Shown: piece after piece, positions 51,404 to 60,754 of the stretch
Layout of the letters: every line of letters starts with the position of its first letter
Position numbering within the stretch: the first letter of the stretch is position 1
Source of the DNA: Fluviibacter phosphoraccumulans
GTDB lineage: Bacteria; Pseudomonadota; Gammaproteobacteria; Burkholderiales; Rhodocyclaceae
DNA length: 64,000 nt
NCBI RefSeq assembly: GCF_016110345.1
Contig: NZ_AP019011.1
Span: 1,116,001-1,180,000 of the forward strand
Direction of reading: 5' to 3'
Position numbers and translations under genes: made by a program
Notes under the pieces: model-generated
Databases searched by the model: none
What the model saw: the letters and a program-made list of their open reading frames with translations, nothing else
Told to the model about the DNA's origin: nothing

Positions 51404-54400
51404 TCAGCCCACCGTTGTTTCGCGCATTTGCAGCGCTTCTTCCATATCAACTTCTACAATGCGCGACACACCAAATTCCTGCATCGTCACACCGACCAGT
51501 TGGTTCCCCATTTCCATCGCAATCTTGTTATGGCTGATGAAAAGGAATTGCGTTTTGTCCGACATGCGCTTCACCATTTCGCAGAAGCGGATGGTATTGG
51601 CGTCATCCAGCGGCGCATCCACTTCATCCAGCAAACAGAACGGTGCCGGGTTGAGCTGGAATAACGAAAACACGAGGGCAATGGCCGTCAGTGTCTTTTC
51701 ACCGCCAGACAGCAGATGAATCGTTGAATTCTTTTTGCCGGGTGGCTGCGCCATCACCTGAACACCGGCATCGAGAATTTCATCACCCGTCATAATCAGG
51801 CGCGCCTCACCACCACCAAACAACCCGGGGAACAGCGTACCGAAATGCTGATTCACGGCATCGAAAGTAGACTGCAGCAAGGTTCTGGTTTCCCGGTCGA
51901 TACGACGAATCGCATTTTCCAGCGTTTCCATCGCCAACAGCAGATCTTCTGACTGGGCGTCCAGATAGGTCTTGCGTTCAAGCGCTGAATTCAGTTCGAC
52001 CAGCGCGGCCAGATTGACCGGCCCCATGGCTTCTATTTCACGCTGCACTCGGGTAATTGTTGCCTGCAGCGGGCCCGCCTTCAGATCAGCAATACTGCCC
52101 AGCAGCACTTCAATCTGTTCCGGGCTACAACCGGCCTCCGTGAGCAGCCCCTCAAACTGGGCGGCCGCCAATTCAGCCGCCTGGTGTTTAAGTTGATGAT
52201 CATTAATGCGTGCACGCACCGGCTCGAGCTGCTGCTCCATACGCATCCGGTTTTCTTCCAGCGTGCGGAGTTCGCTCGCCTTGCTTTCGGCCGCATCACG
52301 AATCTCGGCCAACGCTTGTTCTTTTTCCGTGCGTAGCGTCAGCGCAGTTTCTAACTTTTCACGCAGCTCGTCGCCATCCGCACCTTCCAGTTCGGATTTA
52401 GCCTGTTCGGTACTGTCATCAATACGGCGGCACTCATCCACCGATAGCCGCGCCTGGTTTCTCAGGTCGTCCAAACGGGTCTGGCATTCGCGACAGGAGA
52501 ACTCGGCCTCTTGCACCTCACGTTCTACTTTGACCATGGCGTCACGCGCATCGCGCAAGGCACGACTGGCTGACTCTCTCACGGAAAGACGCTCGCTTAA
52601 TGACGATTGGGCAATCGCAACGGCAGATTCCAGGTTCTGCAACAGTGCATATTGCTCTTCAAGACGCAACTGTTCGGCCTGCTGCTCGGCAAGTTGCTCA
52701 TCACGCCCTGCATTGAGCGCCCGTGCCCGCTCTTCGTAATGACGAACCGCTTGAGCCAGTTTTTCAAATTCAATCGCGTAACGATTCTGTTCATTCTGAG
52801 CCGCCTGCGCCTGTTGCCTGAGGCCGTCCAAGGACAAGCGAGCCGACCGCAACGCGTCTCGTGCTGCTTCCACCCGGGCGTTGGCTGCTTCAAGGGGCAA
52901 GGTCAGTGCGTCAACGCGGGCTTGTGTGGTTTCAAGCTCCTGCTGACGTTCCAGTAATCCATGGTCGCCCGCATCAGGGGCAAAAAAGGTCACACTGTAA
53001 CGGTCCAGCAAATGCCCTTCCGGGGTCACGACCACGGCCCCGTCGGCTAGCTGGGATTGCAGTGCCCGTGCGTCCGCCAGTGTGGGTGCAGTCACCACGC
53101 CAGCCAGCCACCGCGCCAGAACGGGCTTGATCTGGGCATCCAGACATTCGACTTGGGCCATCAGCGCCCCTGCGGCATCCGGCGCTGAAGCACCAGCCGC
53201 TTCGGGCATCAGTAACGTGAGGCGCAATGAAGGCGGCTCGGCGAAGCAGCGATCCAGTTCCGGCAAATCCTGCTGGCCGCAAGCAACGGCTTTCAGACGA
53301 TCACGCAGAACCGCTTCAACCGCCACTTCCCAACCGCTGCTCACCCGAATTTTCTGCCAGAGCACAGGGCGATCTTGCAGACCGGCTTTACGCAACCACT
53401 CCGGGAGCGAGCCCGTAGCCTGAACGCGTTCCTGCAGTTGCTTCAGGGCCTGATGACGCGCCTGGGTTTGAGTAAACTCCTGATGCAACGTACGCTGTTG
53501 TTCGTTGGCATCCTGCAAAGCCTGCTCGGCACCCGAGAGCGATTCTTCTGCTAAGGACTGTTGCTCCTGCAATTCGGCCAATGCCATCGCAGCCGACTCA
53601 CGCTGTTCGGCCAATTGCTGCATCTGATCCGCATCGGGCGGTGTCAATGCCGCTTCATCACGCTGCAAGCGCTCAATCTGTTGGGTAATGCGCGCCAAGT
53701 TACGTTCGGCATTACTACGATTGGCCTGAGCCACCTGTAAACGTTGCTCGAGTCCGGATAGTTCACCGCGGAACTGGCTGGCTTGTGCTTGCGCCTCGCG
53801 TTCCGCGTCTTCAAAGGCGGGCAAGCCCTCTTGCGCACGTTCCAGCATTTCATGCGTCTGTGCCAGGCGCATTGCCGCGTGTTCCTGAAGTTCGGTCCAG
53901 CGCACCAGGTCTTCTTCAGCCTGAACCTGGCGCTGTTTCCAGCTCTCACGGTCTATCGTCAATTGCTGCAAACGGGCTTCCAGATTCCGGCGTGTTTCCT
54001 GACGATGACGGATATCGGCTTCAATGGTTGCAACTTCGGCATTAATACTGAAAAAGGCGCTTTGCGCGGTCTGCACCAGATCATTCGCGGTGTAATAGGC
54101 TTCGCGCAGCGACTCGAGTTCGGCTTCAATATTACGTTGACGGGCAACCGTTTCTTCCAGTTCAATCTGCGCCGCACTCAGACTGGCGGCAGATGTTTGC
54201 GCGTCCGAACGCCCTTCCTGCAGTTTTACCGACCACAGCTTCTGCTGTGTGCTAATAAGTTCTGCCTGTAGCCCCTGATAACGCTCGGCTACCTCTGCCT
54301 GGCTCTGCAGGCGGTTGATCTGGGTGCCCAGCTCCTGTCGGATGTCTTCCAGTCGCGCAAGATTTTCACGGGTATCCGAGATTCGGCCTTCGGTTTCCTT

Positions 54401-54931
54401 CCGCCGCTCTTTGTAACGGGTCACCCCAGCCGCTTCTTCAAGAAAAACCCGCAGTTCTTCCGGCTTCGCTTCAATAATGCGCGATACGGTGCCCTGGCCA
54501 ATAATCGCGTAGGCGCGCGGGCCCAGACCTGTGCCCATAAACAAGTCCGTCACATCCTTGCGACGCACTTTCAAGTTATTAATAAAATAGTCTGATTGGC
54601 CATTGCGCGTGAGCACACGCTTCACCGAGAGATCAGCATACTGCGACCACTGGCCAACGGCACGGCCCAGGCTGTTATCAAATACCATCTCAACACTGGC
54701 ACGCGACACCGGTTTACGCGTCGTCGTGCCGTTAAAGATCACATCCTGCATCGATTCGCCACGCAGTTCGGCGGCACGAGATTCACCCAATACCCAGCGC
54801 ACGGCATCGATAATGTTCGATTTGCCACAACCGTTAGGACCCACCACACCAATCAATTGGCCTGGAAGTTCGACATTGGTCGGGTCAACAAAGGATTTAA
54901 AGCCGGCAAGTTTGAGCTTGGTCAGTCGCAT
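51404..54931 (-). CDS. smc: Chromosome segregation protein SMC
   Basis: ATPase that folds and organises the chromosome as part of the SMC-ScpAB complex. The 1175-residue protein has an N-terminal Walker A GPNGCGKSNIIDAVRW, two long antiparallel coiled coils either side of a hinge (about 510-660, including VEVLRDRLKAVACGQ-like AVEAVLRDRLKAVACG), the signature LSGGEKTLTAIAL and Walker B FCLLDEVDAPLDDANT near the end. The ATG at 54931 was chosen (MRLTKLKLAGFKSFVDP); an upstream frame start at 54976 has no similarity. First gene of the smc-zipA-ligA-galU-hpt run. Confidence 0.97.
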   Translation of the reverse strand: MRLTKLKLAGFKSFVDPTNVELPGQLIGVVGPNGCGKSNIIDAVRWVLGESRAAELRGESMQDVIFNGTTTRKPVSRASVEMVFDNSLGRAVGQWSQYADLSVKRVLTRNGQSDYFINNLKVRRKDVTDLFMGTGLGPRAYAIIGQGTVSRIIEAKPEELRVFLEEAAGVTRYKERRKETEGRISDTRENLARLEDIRQELGTQINRLQSQAEVAERYQGLQAELISTQQKLWSVKLQEGRSDAQTSAASLSAAQIELEETVARQRNIEAELESLREAYYTANDLVQTAQSAFFSINAEVATIEADIRHRQETRRNLEARLQQLTIDRESWKQRQVQAEEDLVRWTELQEHAAMRLAQTHEMLERAQEGLPAFEDAEREAQAQASQFRGELSGLEQRLQVAQANRSNAERNLARITQQIERLQRDEAALTPPDADQMQQLAEQRESAAMALAELQEQQSLAEESLSGAEQALQDANEQQRTLHQEFTQTQARHQALKQLQERVQATGSLPEWLRKAGLQDRPVLWQKIRVSSGWEVAVEAVLRDRLKAVACGQQDLPELDRCFAEPPSLRLTLLMPEAAGASAPDAAGALMAQVECLDAQIKPVLARWLAGVVTAPTLADARALQSQLADGAVVVTPEGHLLDRYSVTFFAPDAGDHGLLERQQELETTQARVDALTLPLEAANARVEAARDALRSARLSLDGLRQQAQAAQNEQNRYAIEFEKLAQAVRHYEERARALNAGRDEQLAEQQAEQLRLEEQYALLQNLESAVAIAQSSLSERLSVRESASRALRDARDAMVKVEREVQEAEFSCRECQTRLDDLRNQARLSVDECRRIDDSTEQAKSELEGADGDELREKLETALTLRTEKEQALAEIRDAAESKASELRTLEENRMRMEQQLEPVRARINDHQLKHQAAELAAAQFEGLLTEAGCSPEQIEVLLGSIADLKAGPLQATITRVQREIEAMGPVNLAALVELNSALERKTYLDAQSEDLLLAMETLENAIRRIDRETRTLLQSTFDAVNQHFGTLFPGLFGGGEARLIMTGDEILDAGVQVMAQPPGKKNSTIHLLSGGEKTLTAIALVFSLFQLNPAPFCLLDEVDAPLDDANTIRFCEMVKRMSDKTQFLFISHNKIAMEMGNQLVGVTMQEFGVSRIVEVDMEEALQMRETTVG

Positions 54932-55015
54932 AATAAACGGTGATGCGCCCGCTAGAGGACGAATGTTAGTGGGCAATAAGCCAAGAATTGGGCTGAACTA
55001 CACCTAAAGGCTGCT

Positions 55016-55021
55016 TATAAT
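55016..55021 (+). promoter_or_regulatory. Candidate -10 element for queF
   Basis: TATAAT lies 37 bases before the queF ATG. The base composition upstream gives CTGAAC at 17 bases as the best -35 box, a weak match. A short leader of about 30 bases would follow, too short for a PreQ1 riboswitch, and none is seen. Confidence 0.4.
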
Positions 55022-55058
55022 ATCAGTTGCAGAGAACCAGACACAGAAGAGCCACTTT

Positions 55059-55478
55059 ATGAGCACCCAACCGAGTAAATCTTTAGAGACCTTCCCTAAC
55101 CCAACACCTCAGCGGGATTTCACGATTCATATGGAAATCCCTGAATTTACGTGTCTTTGTCCAAAAACCGGGCAACCGGACTTTGCGACATTGATTCTCG
55201 ATTACATTCCGGACCAACTGTGTGTCGAGCTCAAAAGCCTCAAACTGTACATGTGGAGCTTCCGTGACGAAGGCGCGTTTCATGAAGCGGTGACGAACCG
55301 TATCCTGGATGACCTGGTCACTGCGACGCAGCCCCGCTTTATGCGCCTGACCGCCAAGTTTTACGTGCGTGGCGGTGTTTTCACAACGGTTATTGCCGAA
55401 CATCGCAAGCAAGGCTGGCAGCAACTACCACCCGTTACCCTGGTTGAGGTTTCCAGCCAGGCCAGTACACGCGGTTAA
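55059..55478 (+). CDS. queF: NADPH-dependent 7-cyano-7-deazaguanine reductase QueF (unimodular)
   Basis: Reduces preQ0 to preQ1 in queuosine biosynthesis, the only known nitrile-to-amine reduction. The 139-residue protein is the short single-domain type, as in Bacillus, not the two-domain type of E. coli. The catalytic Cys34 lies in CLCPKTGQPDF with the acid Asp41 seven residues on, and the signature ELKSLKLYMWSFRDEGAFHE (57-76) defines the family. It is divergent from smc. No queC, queD or queE gene is in the window. Confidence 0.96.
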   Translation: MSTQPSKSLETFPNPTPQRDFTIHMEIPEFTCLCPKTGQPDFATLILDYIPDQLCVELKSLKLYMWSFRDEGAFHEAVTNRILDDLVTATQPRFMRLTAKFYVRGGVFTTVIAEHRKQGWQQLPPVTLVEVSSQASTRG

Positions 55479-55513
55479 GCGTCGTAACCTTTACTCTGAA
55501 CCAGGAGCACCAT

Positions 55514-55894
55514 ATGCGCAAAAATATCCTCACCGCCCTCGGTTTTGCCTTAGTGCTTCTGGCGGGTGGCCCGTCGCAGGCAGCCAATATGGGATTCATG
55601 GCGGATCAGGCCATGTCTCGGTTTACCGACCAAGATGCTGAGCTCTTTAATCAGGCCGCCGGTAAAGCCCTAATGGGCAAGGAAGGGACTGAAATTAAAT
55701 GGAGCAACCCGGCTACTGGCGCTTTTGGTACCCTGACCCCCTACCCGGATCCGGAAAAAAATGCGGACTGCCGCGTCATTCACATGGTCAATATTGCCGA
55801 AAACGTTAAAAGCGCCGACTACTACCGATTCTGCAAAAGCGCCGACGGCAACTGGCCACCCGTGATGCCGCCGCGTAAGTCACCGGCCAAGTAA
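55514..55894 (+). CDS. Small exported protein, RT0821/Lpp0805-like surface protein family
   Basis: The 126-residue protein has a signal peptide (residues 1-23, ILTALGFALVLLAGGPSQA) and a mature part that resembles the C-terminal region of 17-kDa surface antigens (DAELFNQAAGKALMGKEGTEIKW followed by SNPATGAFGTLTP). The usual glycine-zipper and lipobox of the longer family members are absent. There are two Cys (C-R-V and C-K-S) that could form a disulfide. Function unknown. It follows queF by 35 bases with a good ribosome site (CAGGAG), and converges on the MATE gene. Confidence 0.7.
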   Translation: MRKNILTALGFALVLLAGGPSQAANMGFMADQAMSRFTDQDAELFNQAAGKALMGKEGTEIKWSNPATGAFGTLTPYPDPEKNADCRVIHMVNIAENVKSADYYRFCKSADGNWPPVMPPRKSPAK

Positions 55895-55908
55895 GCAACA
55901 ACTCTGGG

Positions 55909-57279
55909 TCAGCCCGGGGCACGCCTCAGCCGCTGCACCCAGATCAAAAGGCCCACCAAACCGATGGCGGCCAGTACCGTCGCCCCCAAGACCGCGCTCC
56001 AGAAACCGGCCGCGCCCATTGGCGCGATTGACAGCATGGGTAGGCCGTAGAAAGCCAGTTGATAGCCTCCCCATAGACCAATCAGCCAAAATGCGGTCAG
56101 ATGAATGCCCAGGGGCAACAACGTGACGTGATAGCCACGCAGTGCAAAGGCAGCAACGGTCTGTGCCGCGTCAAATAGTTGGTAGGCCGCCACAAAACCA
56201 ACCAGGCCAATAGCGACCGCCTGGACATTCTCGTCCGGACTACCCAGCCAGGCCAGAACGCTGCGAAACTTCCACAGCAGCACAGCCAGAATGCCCGAGC
56301 CGACGCATGCCACCCAGAAGGCGCTCCGCGCCATGGCGCGCGCCTCGGCATCACGATCAGCCCCCGCCGATTGCCCCACTAAGGCCGCCGTCGCCGTTCC
56401 AATCGCCAACGGAAACATGTAAACCATGGCCGATAGGTTGGCCACAATTCGGTGACCCGAAAGCACCTCGGGCCCCAGGCGGGCAATAAATATGGCCATC
56501 ACCGTAAAGGCTGTGATTTCAACAAAATAAGACAGCCCCATGGGCAGCCCCACGCGCAGCAACTGCACCAGTGATTTCCAATCAGGCCCAGACCAATGCG
56601 CATTTTTCAACAGATCTCGGTAGACCGGACTCTTGCAGAGCACCACCACGCCAGCGCCACAGACAAGCCAGGCCAGAATCGCCTGAGAGAGCGCTGCGCC
56701 GCTCGCACCCAATCCCACCCCCAACGTGAGCGTGCCGATCGTCAGGCTATCAACAAGCACTGGCGCCATCAGCGCATGACCCGTCGTTTGCCCGAGGCTC
56801 AACCACATAAGTGGCCGCGTCTGACCAACCCCACCAGCAATGGCATGGAATGCACGATAGCCCAAAGAGGCCGGCAACGAAAAGGCTAGAATAAACAGGT
56901 AGTCTCTGGTTAAAGCTTCGACCGCTGGCGTTAGCTCGGCCAGTGCAATCATCCACCCGGGGAAAAACAACACCAGATCGCCGAATACCGCCAGTAGCAG
57001 CACCAGCCAGAAGGCCTGAAAAATAAGTTTTCCGGCGGCGGCCGCATCCCCGCGACCGATCTGATGGGCAACGCCCGGCAACAGCGCTTGCACCACGCCA
57101 GACAATGCCAACGCCAACGAGACATAAATACTGGCGCCCACGGCCAAAGCCGCCAGGTTATCGGTATTGGACCGCCCCACCACCACCGTATCAATCGCCA
57201 TCATGCCAATAGTCGCCAGCTGGGCAATCAATACCGGCCAGGCCAGACGGCCTAAGCGTACGAAGGGGGTTCGGTCCAT
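55909..57279 (-). CDS. MATE family efflux transporter
   Basis: A 456-residue membrane protein with about twelve transmembrane segments and internal duplication, of the multidrug and toxin extrusion family that exports cationic compounds or metabolites with a Na or H gradient. Family features include the N-terminal APVLIAQL-like start (RLGRLAWPVLIAQLATIGM) and the DTVVVGRSNTDNLAALAVG loop. The substrate is unknown. The ATG at 57279 is used; a preceding TTG is less likely. It follows the CbiM-like gene by 3 bases, so it shares a transcript with ppx. Confidence 0.9.
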   Translation of the reverse strand: MDRTPFVRLGRLAWPVLIAQLATIGMMAIDTVVVGRSNTDNLAALAVGASIYVSLALALSGVVQALLPGVAHQIGRGDAAAAGKLIFQAFWLVLLLAVFGDLVLFFPGWMIALAELTPAVEALTRDYLFILAFSLPASLGYRAFHAIAGGVGQTRPLMWLSLGQTTGHALMAPVLVDSLTIGTLTLGVGLGASGAALSQAILAWLVCGAGVVVLCKSPVYRDLLKNAHWSGPDWKSLVQLLRVGLPMGLSYFVEITAFTVMAIFIARLGPEVLSGHRIVANLSAMVYMFPLAIGTATAALVGQSAGADRDAEARAMARSAFWVACVGSGILAVLLWKFRSVLAWLGSPDENVQAVAIGLVGFVAAYQLFDAAQTVAAFALRGYHVTLLPLGIHLTAFWLIGLWGGYQLAFYGLPMLSIAPMGAAGFWSAVLGATVLAAIGLVGLLIWVQRLRRAPG

Positions 57280-57282
57280 CAA

Positions 57283-57942
57283 TCAGGCGTTATCGATATA
57301 GCGGGTGCTATCAAACATGCGCACCAACGCCGGACGATAGACCACCATCACCGTCAATAACATCCCGGTCAGCCATGCCTCCGAGAAGGCGACCAGCAAC
57401 CAATAAGCGGCATAGTCCTCCAGCAAGGGCCCCCAGGGATAAAGCTGCGTCAGCCAGAGCGTTAAGGTGAGTAACCAGCCGGTCGAAACGACCACCGCAG
57501 CGCCGCCAAAGAAACCACCCACAAAAATAAAGACAAAAAGGTTCGATGGCAGGCGATCGACCAGATAGGCCACCAGCCGACTGATCGCCACCGGCCACAA
57601 CACCAGAATGCAGGCATTGAGCCCCAGCGTGCGCCAATCGCCCGCCGCCGTAAACTGGGCAAGCAGCAGCGTAGCGGTTAATGGGAATAGCGCCAGACGG
57701 TAGCCAAAAACCAGGGTGCACAACGTAGCGCCCAGCAGATGCAGACTCAATCCCGGTAGCACGGTGGCACGAATATGCCAAAGCACCATCAGCGATAAGG
57801 TCGCAATCAGCAACGCCGGCCAACGGATCCGGATATCGGACAGCAGCCCCTTAACGGAACCCAGGCACCCCAAATAGCACCAGCTGGCGATTAAAAAACC
57901 CGTCACCCACCAGGCAGGATCCATCGCATCCGAGTGGATCAT
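57283..57942 (-). CDS. CbiM-like energy-coupling factor permease component
   Basis: The 219-residue protein has about six transmembrane segments and resembles the substrate-specific component of CbiM/NikM-type ECF transporters (LLGATLCTLVFGYRLALFPLTATLL). Proper CbiM requires a His as the second residue for metal binding; here the start is MIH, with His third. No ECF ATPase or EcfT gene is nearby, so it may function alone or have another role. Its start overlaps the ppx stop by 4 bases, and this pairing may suggest a role in phosphate or metal-polyphosphate handling, but that is a guess. Confidence 0.68.
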   Translation of the reverse strand: MIHSDAMDPAWWVTGFLIASWCYLGCLGSVKGLLSDIRIRWPALLIATLSLMVLWHIRATVLPGLSLHLLGATLCTLVFGYRLALFPLTATLLLAQFTAAGDWRTLGLNACILVLWPVAISRLVAYLVDRLPSNLFVFIFVGGFFGGAAVVVSTGWLLTLTLWLTQLYPWGPLLEDYAAYWLLVAFSEAWLTGMLLTVMVVYRPALVRMFDSTRYIDNA

Positions 57943-59444
57943 CGCCTTGTAGCGCGAATACGCAACTGGAATCCGGCCTCTTCCCAAATACCCGTTTCGT
58001 CACGCAATGCCGCCATGGTCATGGGGTTTGCTTCTAACCAGTTAGCCGGCAGCTGCAATGTAAAACCGTTAACGGTCTCCGAGGCATGCAACTCAGGCAC
58101 CCCCGATTCCAAACGCGAGCGATGCAAAATCACTGCCAGGCGCAGGGCCAGAATCTGCCGCCAGGCCATATCCTCACGCGCCAGACCATCTACCTTGTTG
58201 AGTTTGCCGCGGTGACAAAGCACCAACAAGGCCAAACGCGCCTGATCCATCCGCGAAAACCCCGGCATATCGGCATAGCCCAGGATGTAGGCACCATGCT
58301 TATGGTAGCCACTGTGCGCAATCGACAAACCGACTTCATGCAAACTGGCCGCCCAGCGTACAAACTGAATATCCCGCTCACGTTCTTCCAGGCTGCGTAG
58401 CTTCAGCCCCATCAGGTCTGAGAAAATTTCTACAGCGGTCTTGCTCACGTTCTTGGCCTGCACGGACTCCACCTGATAGCGCCGCTGAAAGTGGCCCACG
58501 GTCGCCGTACGCATGTCGTGATGATGAAAACGACCGAGCAAGTCGTACAGCACACCCAGACGCAAGGCGCCATCCGCATAAGTGACCTGCTGAATGCCCA
58601 AGGTATCCAGAATCGCCGTCATGATTGCGATGCCACCCGGCAACACAGGAATACGATCTGCTTTCACCCCTTGCAATGGCAAGGCGTCGATCCGCTTGTA
58701 ACGAATCATCAATGCGCACAGTCGATCCAGACCAATCCGCGTAATCCCGGTCATGCCTTTAGGATTCAGGTCATTTTGTTCCAGAATTTCAGCGATCGCG
58801 TTAGCGGTGCCAGATGAACCAATGGCCTCACCCCAGCCGGTCTGCTGATAAGCATGCGCGATCAGCGCCACTTCTTTAGCTGCGGCCATCTGCGCCTCGC
58901 GCAAACGTCGACGATCAATCAACCCATCCGGAAAATAACGCAGCGAATAACTCACACACCCCATGAACAAAGATTCGAGTTTCAGGGGTTTCATCCCGGC
59001 GCCGATAATGAACTCGGTCGACCCCCCGCCAATGTCGAACACCAGACGCTGCTGATCAGAGGCCGGCAGTGAATGCACAGCCCCGATATAAATCAGGCGC
59101 GCTTCTTCGCGTCCTGCAATGATTTCAATCGGAAATCCGAGTGCCGTTTCAGCCTGCAACAAAAAACTCGTCGCATTTTTGGCCACGCGTAGTGCATTGG
59201 TGGCCACCGCACGTACGGCGTCTTGCGGCAAACCACGCAAACGTTCACCAAAGCGCGCGAGTGCAATCAGTGCGCGCTCCTGCGACGCCTGGTCCAGACT
59301 TTTATCGGGCAGCAATCCTGAAGCCAAGCGCACCGGATCCTTAAGAGAATCCAGGGTGTAAATCTGATCATCGACAACGCGCCCCACCTCTAACCGGAAG
59401 CTGTTGGAGCCCAAATCTACCGCAGCGATTGATTCATACTGCAT
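57939..59444 (-). CDS. ppx: Exopolyphosphatase (Ppx/GppA family)
   Basis: Hydrolyses terminal phosphates of inorganic polyphosphate and, in this family, also pppGpp. The 501-residue protein has the actin-fold phosphate loops AAVDLGSNSFRLEVG and VFDIGGGSTEFIIG, then a C-terminal HD-like domain (LHEVGLSIAHSGYHKHGAYI) that is characteristic of full-length Ppx/GppA. The ATG at 59444 is used. It is the first gene of a run with the CbiM-like and MATE genes and lies next to ppk2 and ppk1. Confidence 0.95.
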   Translation of the reverse strand: MQYESIAAVDLGSNSFRLEVGRVVDDQIYTLDSLKDPVRLASGLLPDKSLDQASQERALIALARFGERLRGLPQDAVRAVATNALRVAKNATSFLLQAETALGFPIEIIAGREEARLIYIGAVHSLPASDQQRLVFDIGGGSTEFIIGAGMKPLKLESLFMGCVSYSLRYFPDGLIDRRRLREAQMAAAKEVALIAHAYQQTGWGEAIGSSGTANAIAEILEQNDLNPKGMTGITRIGLDRLCALMIRYKRIDALPLQGVKADRIPVLPGGIAIMTAILDTLGIQQVTYADGALRLGVLYDLLGRFHHHDMRTATVGHFQRRYQVESVQAKNVSKTAVEIFSDLMGLKLRSLEERERDIQFVRWAASLHEVGLSIAHSGYHKHGAYILGYADMPGFSRMDQARLALLVLCHRGKLNKVDGLAREDMAWRQILALRLAVILHRSRLESGVPELHASETVNGFTLQLPANWLEANPMTMAALRDETGIWEEAGFQLRIRATRR

Positions 59445-59603
59445 CAAAAATCCTCACGTATCCGGAACCACCGGATTTAAGGCGTCATTTTACCTGACTG
59501 CATCGCAGCAAACGTGCTTCTATCCGTACAGATTGTTTTCATCGTTTTGTCATCAATCATCACTGAAAACGACAAAGATCGCCTCCATCTTTTGATAACG
59601 CTC

Positions 59604-59631
59604 AAAAGAAAAAGCGCATCCGAGGATGCGC
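59604..59631 (-). terminator. Rho-independent terminator downstream of ppk2
   Basis: GCGCATCC (59614-59621) and GGATGCGC (59624-59631) form a perfect stem, followed on the minus strand by TTTTTCTTTT. It lies about 25 bases past the ppk2 stop. The remaining sequence up to ppx (212 bases in all) must carry the ppx promoter, but I see no strong box. Confidence 0.82.
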
Positions 59632-59656
59632 CTTGCTTCATGCCTAAAAAAACTGT

Positions 59657-60619
59657 TCAGGAATAATAATCCGGAATAATCATTTCATCCGGCACCGGAT
59701 GCCGCACGTAATCCGGATTGTGCTTGCGTTCAGGCAGAATCACTTCTTCGTGAATAATATCTTCGTAGGGCACGAGCGACAGCAGGTGGCGAATACAGTT
59801 CAGGCGAGCCGCCTTCTTGTCGTTACCCGGCACGACCCACCAGGGCGCTTCACTGATGTTTGTCTTGTTCAGCATTTTTTCTTTGGCGTGGGTATAGTCC
59901 TCCCAACGCACACGAGACTGCAAATCCATCGGACTTAGCTTCCACTGTTTCAGTGGATCATTAATCCGACTGAGAAAGCGAATGTGCTGTTCGTCGTCGT
60001 TAATCGAGAACCAGTACTTCACCAGCTTGATCCCTGAACGAACCAGCATGCGTTCAAATTCTGGTGTTGAGCGGAAAAATTCTTTGTAGTCGTCATCCGA
60101 ACAAAACCCCATCACGCGCTCGACACCGGCACGGTTATACCAGCTGCGATCAAACAGGACGATCTCGCCCGCCGCTGGAAAATGCGGCACGTAGCGCTGA
60201 AAATACCACTGAGTTTTTTCTCGGTCGCTGGGTGCCGGCAAAGCAACCGTTCTCACAACTCGCGGATTCAGGCGCTGAGTGATCCGCTTGATCACGCCCC
60301 CTTTACCTGCCGCATCACGACCTTCAAACAGGATAATCATGCGGTAACCGGTGTGCGCCACCCAATCCTGCAACTTGACGAGCTCACCTTGCAGTCGCAA
60401 TAACTCACGAAAGTACTGTCGACGTTTTGCAGTGGCTGCGGCCATATCACCCGGTGATGCATGCACAATCTCGTCGAAGCGCTGATCATCCAACTCCATC
60501 TCCAGCTCTTCGTCGTAACTATCCAGCAGCTCTCTTTCAAGCCGATGATGTAAATCAGCGATTGAAGCAGCCTGTACTTCCTGTTCAGTGATTTTGTGTT
60601 TTTCTTTACTTTTTGTCAT
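59657..60619 (-). CDS. ppk2: Polyphosphate kinase 2 (PPK2 family)
   Basis: Transfers phosphate between polyphosphate and nucleoside diphosphates, preferring polyphosphate-driven GTP or ATP formation. The 320-residue protein has Walker A GRDAAGKGG (100-108), the Walker B region LFDRSWYNRAGVE (Asp157) and a lid motif with Arg/Lys (WVVPGNDKKAARLN). It looks like a class I one-domain PPK2. An N-terminal charged segment to about residue 55 is variable. The ATG at 60619 was chosen; upstream in-frame sequence is not conserved. Divergent from ppk1 with 135 bases between. Confidence 0.93.
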   Translation of the reverse strand: MTKSKEKHKITEQEVQAASIADLHHRLERELLDSYDEELEMELDDQRFDEIVHASPGDMAAATAKRRQYFRELLRLQGELVKLQDWVAHTGYRMIILFEGRDAAGKGGVIKRITQRLNPRVVRTVALPAPSDREKTQWYFQRYVPHFPAAGEIVLFDRSWYNRAGVERVMGFCSDDDYKEFFRSTPEFERMLVRSGIKLVKYWFSINDDEQHIRFLSRINDPLKQWKLSPMDLQSRVRWEDYTHAKEKMLNKTNISEAPWWVVPGNDKKAARLNCIRHLLSLVPYEDIIHEEVILPERKHNPDYVRHPVPDEMIIPDYYS

Positions 60620-60754
60620 CGCATTATTCCCTGTCTGGCTTCGCCACTCATAGACAAAGCATCTCGAAAATTCCAGAATGTCGAATCTACTCTTCAACGA
60701 CGACAGTATTATTAATTTTTTATTACAAGTGCTGTCCCCTAAACGGCTATACCC

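Noticed and set aside
54932..55058. PreQ1 riboswitch upstream of queF
   Set aside because: The candidate leader is only about 30 bases and shows no H-type pseudoknot pattern.
60620..60754. Pho box between ppk2 and ppk1
   Set aside because: Isolated CTGTC half-sites are present, but not the pair of 7-base repeats with 11-base period that PhoB needs.
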